In this document: positions 33,599-37,133 of the stretch, piece after piece
Layout: each line of letters opens with the position of its first letter
Position numbering within the stretch: the stretch's first letter is position 1
Origin: Gallibacter sp963558965
Lineage (GTDB): Bacteria > Bacillota > Clostridia > Peptostreptococcales > Anaerovoracaceae
Reading direction: 5' to 3'
Assembly (NCBI GenBank): GCA_963558965.1
Contig: CAUWIT010000018.1
Coordinates: 1 to 37,133 of the forward strand
DNA length: 37,133 nucleotides
Notes under the pieces: model-generated
What the model was told of the DNA's origin: nothing
Seen by the model: the letters and a program-made list of their open reading frames with translations, nothing else
Database searches by the model: none
Program-made: the position numbers and the translations under genes

Positions 33599-33740
33599 AA
33601 CAAAAGAAAAGAAAAAGTTTTGATAATAGGAACCGTTAAAGCTTTGGTAGATAAGAAAGGATGTGAGTCCACCAAAATGTTAAAGGAAGAAAATTAAAAC
33701 ACCGATTACTAAGTGTAGCAAAGGTGATCGGTGTTTTTTT
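33599..33740 (+). ncRNA. Tandem small RNA candidate, copy 2
   Basis: About 140 nt, homologous to copy 1 in promoter, 22-nt core (33653-33674) and terminator, but diverged elsewhere. The terminator stem CACCGATTAC (33700-33709) / GTGATCGGTG (33724-33733) differs from copy 1 by one compensated pair (G-C to A-T) and one pair that becomes T-G, so pairing is kept. A tiny frame follows the core here too (ATG at 33677, MLKEEN then stop), unrelated in position to the copy 1 peptide. In this copy TTTGGT upstream of the core can pair with ACCAAA just after it. The terminator is bidirectional and probably also ends exoA from the other strand. Confidence 0.6.
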
Positions 33741-33754
33741 AATGTGCAAAAATA

Positions 33755-34507
33755 TTAGTTGATATAAAGAACTACAGGGCAGTGATCGCTTCCCATAACT
33801 TCAGTTAAAATCTCAGCATCTTTAAGTCTAGGTTGAAGTGAATTTGAAACTAGGAAATAGTCAATTCTCCATCCAGCATTGTTTTTACGAGCGTTAAATC
33901 TGTAGCTCCACCAAGAGTAGACACCTTCTAAATCAGGATAAAAATATCTAAACGTATCTGTAAATCCTGCATCTAAAAGTTCGGCAAATTTATTTCTTTC
34001 TTCATCTGTAAATCCCGCATTTTTTCTATTAGTTTTAGGATTTTTTAAATCAATTTCTGTAGCAGCAACATTTAAATCACCACACAGGATAACTGGTTTA
34101 GTTTCTTCAAGTTTTTTTAAATATTTGCGAACATCATCTTCCCATCTCATACGATAGTCCAATCTTTTTAATTCACTTTGAGAATTAGGTACATAGAAAT
34201 TTACTAGATAATAGTCTTCAAATTCGGCAGTTATAGTTCTACCTTCGTGGTCGTGTTCATCTATACCAAGACCATAGGAAACTGAAATCGGTTCTTTTTT
34301 TGTTAACATAAGAGTACCCGAATACCCTTTTTTCTCAGCACTATCCCAGTATTGGTAATAACCAGGAGTCAGTATTTCTTCCTGTCCTTCCTGCATTTTA
34401 GTTTCCTGTATACAAATAACATCTGGATCAGACTCAGCTAAAAAATCAAAAAAACCTTTTTTGATACATGCTCTGATACCATTTACATTCCAAGATATAA
34501 GTTTCAT
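33755..34507 (-). CDS. exoA: Exodeoxyribonuclease III / AP endonuclease
   Basis: Base-excision-repair enzyme that cuts at abasic sites and degrades 3' ends, Mg-dependent. Seen: 250 residues of the exonuclease-endonuclease-phosphatase fold with LISWNVNGIRA (Asn7), ICIQETK (metal-binding Glu), the CGDLNVA motif (catalytic Asp/Asn) and GSDHCPV (catalytic His) at the C-terminus. The start at 34507 is set by AAGGAGG 8 bases upstream; a longer frame to 34525 would contain that site. Divergent from the CpXC gene; terminates at the hairpin of small RNA copy 2. Confidence 0.96.
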   Translation of the reverse strand: MKLISWNVNGIRACIKKGFFDFLAESDPDVICIQETKMQEGQEEILTPGYYQYWDSAEKKGYSGTLMLTKKEPISVSYGLGIDEHDHEGRTITAEFEDYYLVNFYVPNSQSELKRLDYRMRWEDDVRKYLKKLEETKPVILCGDLNVAATEIDLKNPKTNRKNAGFTDEERNKFAELLDAGFTDTFRYFYPDLEGVYSWWSYRFNARKNNAGWRIDYFLVSNSLQPRLKDAEILTEVMGSDHCPVVLYIN

Positions 34508-34566
34508 TATTTCATCCTCCTTCATAAGAGTATAACAAAAAATAATATAAATTTGTATTGTTATAT

Positions 34567-34574
34567 GGTATAAT
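34567..34574 (+). promoter_or_regulatory. Extended -10 promoter of the CpXC gene
   Basis: TATAAT at 34569-34574 preceded by TGG gives a TGnTATAAT extended -10. No good -35 at 16-18 bp, which such promoters can lack. Located in the 103-bp divergent gap with exoA. Confidence 0.6.
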
Positions 34575-34610
34575 AGTTAAGCAATTTAAAAATTAAGGAG
34601 ACTAATTGTT

Positions 34611-35297
34611 ATGTCAAAATTCAATATGGAACCGATTACTTGCCCTCAGTGCAAGACAGAACAGAAAATAAAAGTTTGGGAAAGCGTAAATGTTTCACTT
34701 AGCCCAAAGGAAAAACAAAAAATTTTAGATGGAGAGTTCTTTAAATTTAAATGTAAAAAATGTGATTTTGAAGCTCCATTAGCATATAATTGTTTATACA
34801 GCGATATAGAAAATAAATTAATTATTTGGATGATTCCTGAATTAACTGATGAACTAAAGGAAAAATTATCAGTTGCAGAGACTATGAAAGGCGATGAAGA
34901 ACATTCTACAAAGGATTATATTTATCGTATTGTAACTACTCCAAATGAGTTAAAAGAGAAGATTATGATCAACGATGCAGGGCTTGATGATAGAATTGTT
35001 GAACTTTTAAAAATGGTGTATCTATCTCAAATTTCAACGATTACAGGGGATGAAAAAATAGCCGAAGAAAATATTTCAGAAATATATCTTGACATACAAG
35101 GAGAAGAGTGTTATAGTTTTATTGTATTTTTCGAAAAAAGAGATCCTTTGATGATACCGATTAATTATGATGTATACATAAAGGTTTATGAAGACTTCAT
35201 TGATTTAGTCGAATCAGAACAGGAAGAAAAGTTTACTGAAGTGGACTTTCAGTATGCTAAAAAAATGTTTTCGAAAAAAAATGAAAAAAGTTGTTGA
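34611..35297 (+). CDS. CpXC domain protein
   Basis: Uncharacterised zinc-binding protein. Seen: 228 residues; an N-terminal CpXC domain with CPQC (Cys11, Cys14) and CKKC (Cys48, Cys51), likely one zinc site, followed by an acidic alpha/beta region without recognised motifs. No membrane segment or signal peptide. AAGGAG precedes the ATG by 10 bases. Its stop codon (TGA, 35295-35297) lies inside the -35 box of the tRNA operon 2 promoter and no terminator intervenes, so its transcript may read into the tRNAs. Function unknown. Confidence 0.8.
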   Translation: MSKFNMEPITCPQCKTEQKIKVWESVNVSLSPKEKQKILDGEFFKFKCKKCDFEAPLAYNCLYSDIENKLIIWMIPELTDELKEKLSVAETMKGDEEHSTKDYIYRIVTTPNELKEKIMINDAGLDDRIVELLKMVYLSQISTITGDEKIAEENISEIYLDIQGEECYSFIVFFEKRDPLMIPINYDVYIKVYEDFIDLVESEQEEKFTEVDFQYAKKMFSKKNEKSC

Positions 35298-35322
35298 CAA
35301 AAACGTAAACAACTGGTATTAT
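35294..35322 (+). promoter_or_regulatory. Promoter of tRNA operon 2
   Basis: TTGACA (35294-35299), 17-bp spacer, TATTAT (35317-35322). A 7-bp inverted repeat, AGTTGTT (35289-35295) and AACAACT (35308-35314), spans the -35 and spacer. The leader holds a direct repeat of TTGCAGTG (35328 and 35345). Confidence 0.85.
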
Positions 35323-35355
35323 AAATCTTGCAGTGATTACTTCGTTGCAGTGTGT

Positions 35356-35432
35356 GGCGGTGTAGCTTAGTTGGCTAGAGCGTCCGGTTCATACCCGGAA
35401 GGTCGGAGGTTCGACTCCTCTCGCCGCTACCA
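35356..35432 (+). tRNA. tRNA-Met (CAT), elongator
   Basis: Acceptor GGCGGTG/CGCCGCT (G1-U72 wobble), discriminator A, encoded CCA. Anticodon CAT at 35390-35392 between TCCGG and CCGGA. It lacks the initiator marks and resembles Gram-positive elongator tRNA-Met rather than the lysidine-modified tRNA-Ile. Confidence 0.9.
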
Positions 35433-35449
35433 TTTTTTTATGTTTATTT

Positions 35450-35525
35450 GGGCGTATAGCTCAGCTGGGAGAGCATCTGCCTTACAAGCAGGGGGTCATA
35501 GGTTCGAGCCCTATTACGCCCACCA
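35450..35525 (+). tRNA. tRNA-Val (TAC)
   Basis: Acceptor GGGCGTA/TACGCCC, discriminator A, encoded CCA. Anticodon TAC at 35483-35485 in a CTGC/GCAG stem. Confidence 0.97.
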
Positions 35526-35532
35526 AACATGC

Positions 35533-35609
35533 GGTCCGGTAGTTCAGTTGGTTAGAATGCCAGCCTGTCACGCTGGAGGTCGTCGGTTCGAACCCGATCC
35601 GGATCGCCA
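35533..35609 (+). tRNA. tRNA-Asp (GTC)
   Basis: Acceptor GGTCCGG/CCGGATC, discriminator G (an Asp identity base), encoded CCA. Anticodon GTC at 35567-35569 between CCAGC and GCTGG. Confidence 0.97.
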
Positions 35610-35634
35610 ATTTTATAATTTAATATATTGATAT

Positions 35635-35711
35635 GGTGGGAGTAGTCAAGTGGTTAAGACAACGGATTGTGGCTCCGTCATGCGTGGGTTCGAATCCCAC
35701 CTTTCACCCCA
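35635..35711 (+). tRNA. tRNA-His (GTG)
   Basis: Carries the encoded extra G-1 at 35635, paired with C73, the main His identity element. Acceptor GTGGGAG/CTTTCAC contains two adjacent G-U pairs. Anticodon GTG at 35669-35671; encoded CCA at 35709-35711. Confidence 0.96.
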
Positions 35712-35741
35712 TATTAATTTATTGGATTATTATGTAATTGT

Positions 35742-35816
35742 TGGGGTATCGCCAAGCGGTAAGGCAACGGATTCTGATTCCGTCATGCGCAGGTTCGAAT
35801 CCTGCTACCCTAGCCA
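35742..35816 (+). tRNA. tRNA-Gln (CTG)
   Basis: Acceptor TGGGGTA/TACCCTA with the weak U1-A72 pair typical of tRNA-Gln, discriminator G, encoded CCA. Anticodon CTG at 35774-35776, which reads only CAG; a TTG species should exist elsewhere. Confidence 0.95.
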
Positions 35817-35821
35817 ATTAT

Positions 35822-35896
35822 GGCGACATAGCCAAGTGGTAAGGCAGAAGTCTGCAAAACTTTTATTCCCCAGTTCAAATCTGGGTGTCGCCTCCA
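35822..35896 (+). tRNA. tRNA-Cys (GCA)
   Basis: Acceptor GGCGACA/TGTCGCC, discriminator T (U73, the Cys identity base), encoded CCA. Anticodon GCA at 35854-35856. Last gene of the operon. Confidence 0.96.
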
Positions 35897-35902
35897 TAAC
35901 AA

Positions 35903-35931
35903 AAAGAGAGTTACTGTTGTAACTCTTTTTT
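35903..35931 (+). terminator. Terminator of tRNA operon 2
   Basis: Stem AGAGTTAC/GTAACTCT with TGTT loop followed by a T run, seven bases after the CCA of tRNA-Cys. Confidence 0.9.
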
Positions 35932-35979
35932 ATTTCGTGAGTCGCAGCGTCTCAGCTGCTTTATATAGATTTTAAACAA

Positions 35980-36026
35980 AATACAGCCAATGATTTTTCG
36001 TAAAAATTATTGGCTGTATTTTTTGT
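35980..36026. terminator. Bidirectional terminator behind spoVG
   Basis: Long stem AATACAGCCAAT (35980-35991) / ATTGGCTGTATT (36009-36020), extended inwards by A/T pairs, with T runs on both strands. It ends the minus-strand spoVG transcript and backs up the tRNA operon 2 terminator. Confidence 0.88.
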
Positions 36027-36035
36027 TTGACATAT

Positions 36036-36314
36036 TTATTGTGAATCTTCTTCTTTTTCTTTTAGTAATTTTTCGTATTCTGCGAAGATAGCATCTTTAA
36101 TTTTATTACGAGTTTCGGACTGAAGTGGATGAGCTATGTCCCTAAAATCTCCTTCGCCTACTTTTCTGCTTGGCATAGCAATAAATAATCCATTTTGCCC
36201 ATCGATGATCTTTATGTCATGAACAACAAATTCGTCATCAAAAGTAACGGAAACTACAGCTTTCATTTTGCCTTCATCTGTTATTTTGCGTATTCTTACA
36301 TCTGTAATATTCAT
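36036..36314 (-). CDS. spoVG: Regulator SpoVG
   Basis: Small conserved nucleic-acid-binding regulator, first found as a sporulation gene but also present and active in non-sporulating Firmicutes. Seen: 92 residues with the family core MNITDVRIRKI, AVVSVTFDDEFVVHDIKII, GLFIAMPSRK and DIAHPLQSETRNKI, followed by a charged tail. GAGGAAGG lies upstream of the ATG. Its promoter looks sigma-A-like rather than sigma-H-like. Confidence 0.97.
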   Translation of the reverse strand: MNITDVRIRKITDEGKMKAVVSVTFDDEFVVHDIKIIDGQNGLFIAMPSRKVGEGDFRDIAHPLQSETRNKIKDAIFAEYEKLLKEKEEDSQ

Positions 36315-36371
36315 ATCATACCTATCCTTCCTCTAGCCGAAGCCCTTGATGTAATAATCTTATATAAATTA

Positions 36372-36400
36372 ATTATATATTATTTTCAGAAAATTTACAA
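36372..36400 (-). promoter_or_regulatory. Promoter of spoVG
   Basis: On the minus strand: TTGTAA (36400-36395), 17-bp spacer, TATAAT (36377-36372). In Bacillus this gene uses sigma-H; I see no obvious sigma-H box here. Confidence 0.65.
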
Positions 36401-36457
36401 TCTATAAATTTTTTAGAAAGTTCAGTGTTAAATCAGGGAATATTATAGATGACTTTT

Positions 36458-36487
36458 TTGTTGTTTATCAAAGGATAATAGTATACA
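36458..36487 (+). promoter_or_regulatory. Candidate promoter of the downstream small protein
   Basis: TTGTTG (36458-36463), 18-bp spacer, TATACA (36482-36487), about 38 bases upstream of the ATG. A moderate match only. Confidence 0.4.
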
Positions 36488-36524
36488 ATTATGCTAGGTA
36501 TTTAAGAAAAAAGGAGAATAACTT

Positions 36525-36977
36525 ATGCTAACAGATGATGAAAAATATTTAGATGAATTAGAAGGAGATGACGATGAAGACGAATTTGAAGAATTAGATG
36601 ATGAAATAAAAGAATATTTGGCAACTGCTAATAAAATAATGGAAGACAATAAGGAGTATATTGAATTATTTAAAAAAGATCTTGTTGAGGCGAATCTAAC
36701 TAAAAAAACAATTAGACGTCATGCTGGCAATGTTAATCTATTTACTAATTATTACTTAGCTGACCAGCTTTTCACTATAAAAGACGGTCCTTATCAACTA
36801 GAAGGTTTTTTTGAAAGAAAATCTATGTGTCCAACTGCAGCAGAGATTAAAGCAATTGCCGCTAGTCTAAAGAAATTTTACAAAAGTATGCTAAAACATG
36901 AAAAGATAGACCAAGAAACTTACGATTATTTCTACAATCAGATAAAGAATAATCTTGATATATGGATGGTGTTTTAA
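36525..36977 (+). CDS. Hypothetical protein resembling an isolated integrase core-binding domain
   Basis: 150 residues. The first 30 are strikingly acidic (runs of Asp/Glu). The rest is helical, and LTKKTIRRHAGNVNLFTNYYL with IKAIAASLKKFYKSML looks like the SAM-like N-terminal core-binding domain of tyrosine recombinases. No catalytic domain follows: the protein ends normally at a TAA, so it is a stand-alone form rather than a clear truncation. Family resemblance is from pattern memory and function is unknown. AAAGGAG lies 7 bases before the ATG. It converges on the minus-strand repeat unit at the window end. Confidence 0.6.
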   Translation: MLTDDEKYLDELEGDDDEDEFEELDDEIKEYLATANKIMEDNKEYIELFKKDLVEANLTKKTIRRHAGNVNLFTNYYLADQLFTIKDGPYQLEGFFERKSMCPTAAEIKAIAASLKKFYKSMLKHEKIDQETYDYFYNQIKNNLDIWMVF

Positions 36978-37025
36978 AAAATAAAGTCTCTACAATGGTA
37001 TAAATTCTACCTTGTTGAGGAGACT
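36978..37025 (-). terminator. Minus-strand terminator behind the repeat unit
   Basis: AGTCTC (36985-36990) pairs with GAGACT (37020-37025); inside, CAA and GGTA pair with TACC and TTG. Read on the minus strand it is followed by TTATTTTTT, so it ends a transcript entering from beyond the window. The stem also contains the stop codon of the minus-strand frame. Confidence 0.65.
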
Positions 37026-37133
37026 GTGAAGTTTTTTCTGTAAATTAACCTTCTGTGGTTTAGTAGTAACTGATATGGAGAGACTGTGAAGTTTTTTCTG
37101 TAAATTAACCTTCTGTGGTTTAGTATTAACTGA
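36990..37133 (-). CDS. Partial minus-strand open frame made of a 20-residue repeat
   Basis: Open for 47 codons from the window edge to TAG at 36992-36990. It reads as copies of a 20-residue unit (core KPQKVNLQKKLHSL, basic, Gln/Leu-rich) followed by LNKVEFIPL. All other frames of the repeat contain stops, and the 60-bp period keeps this frame. It may be the C-terminus of a repeat protein or an untranslated repeat RNA; the terminator overlapping its end shows only that this strand is probably transcribed. Confidence 0.3.
   Translation of the reverse strand, partial: SVNTKPQKVNLQKKLHSLSISVTTKPQKVNLQKKLHSLLNKVEFIPL
37021..37133. repeat. 60-bp tandem direct repeat, open at the window end
   Basis: Bases 37021-37080 and 37081-37133 are the same 60-bp unit (second copy cut at 53 bases) with a single difference in the shared length (G at 37066, T at 37126). 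The full unit repeats, so there is no repeat/spacer alternation. How many copies follow is unknown. Confidence 0.95.

Noticed and set aside
35371..35922. Two plus-strand frames of 86 and 90 residues
   Set aside because: They lie across the six tRNA genes of operon 2; the apparent SSG/GRRFEP motifs are T-arm translations.
36985..37133. CRISPR array at the right edge
   Set aside because: The whole 60-bp unit repeats with a single mismatch, so there are no unique spacers, and no cas gene is in the window.

Overview
The window is AT-rich, densely coding DNA from a low-GC Gram-positive bacterium, most likely a strictly anaerobic member of the Clostridia (Eubacteriales; an Anaerovoracaceae or Peptostreptococcales relative would fit, but this is inference). 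The reasons are strong AGGAGG-type ribosome binding sites, consensus sigma-A promoters, CCA-encoding tRNA genes, a Gram-positive mra/mur/fts order (mraZ-rsmH-ftsL-pbp-murF-mraY-murD-ftsW-murG-divIB-ftsZ), and typical Firmicutes genes such as spoVG, mutS2, DUF523 and paired radical SAM genes.

Layout: 1-2200 holds ychF and a convergent sfsA sharing a terminator. 2330-14525 is the division and cell-wall (dcw) cluster. It starts at a promoter overlaid by GTGG boxes that look like MraZ operators and ends at a terminator behind ftsZ. 14548-21898 is trmH-pheS-pheT-zapA-mutS2. 21920-23863 holds a GNAT acetyltransferase and a MATE exporter. 23907-30925 looks like one co-oriented run: DUF523, argS, two radical SAM proteins, a TPR protein and a PLD-type cardiolipin synthase, several with stop/start overlaps. 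An ADP-ribosylglycohydrolase with an extra C-terminal region follows (31039-32412).

From 32413 the window changes character. A tRNA operon (Asn-Leu-fMet) is followed by about 850 bp with no recognisable protein gene but three compact transcription units. One is a minus-strand structured RNA candidate (about 33151 to 32978). The other two are tandem, diverged copies of a small plus-strand RNA gene (about 33307-33462 and 33599-33740). Each copy has an extended -10 promoter, a 22-nt invariant core and its own terminator with compensatory base changes. This pair is the best candidate for something undescribed. Then come exoA (minus), a CpXC-domain protein, a second tRNA operon (Met-Val-Asp-His-Gln-Cys), spoVG (minus), a small protein resembling an isolated integrase core-binding domain, and an exact 60-bp tandem repeat running off the window end. 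The repeat is open on the minus strand and ends in a minus-strand terminator.

Functionally, most of the window is core: peptidoglycan precursor synthesis (MurF, MraY, MurD, MurG), septal synthesis (FtsW plus a class B PBP with one PASTA domain), the Z-ring (FtsZ, ZapA, DivIB, FtsL), translation (PheST, ArgS, tRNAs, RsmH, TrmH, YchF) and DNA maintenance (MutS2, ExoA). The sporulation genes spoIIGA, sigE and sigG, often found behind ftsZ in spore formers, are absent here.
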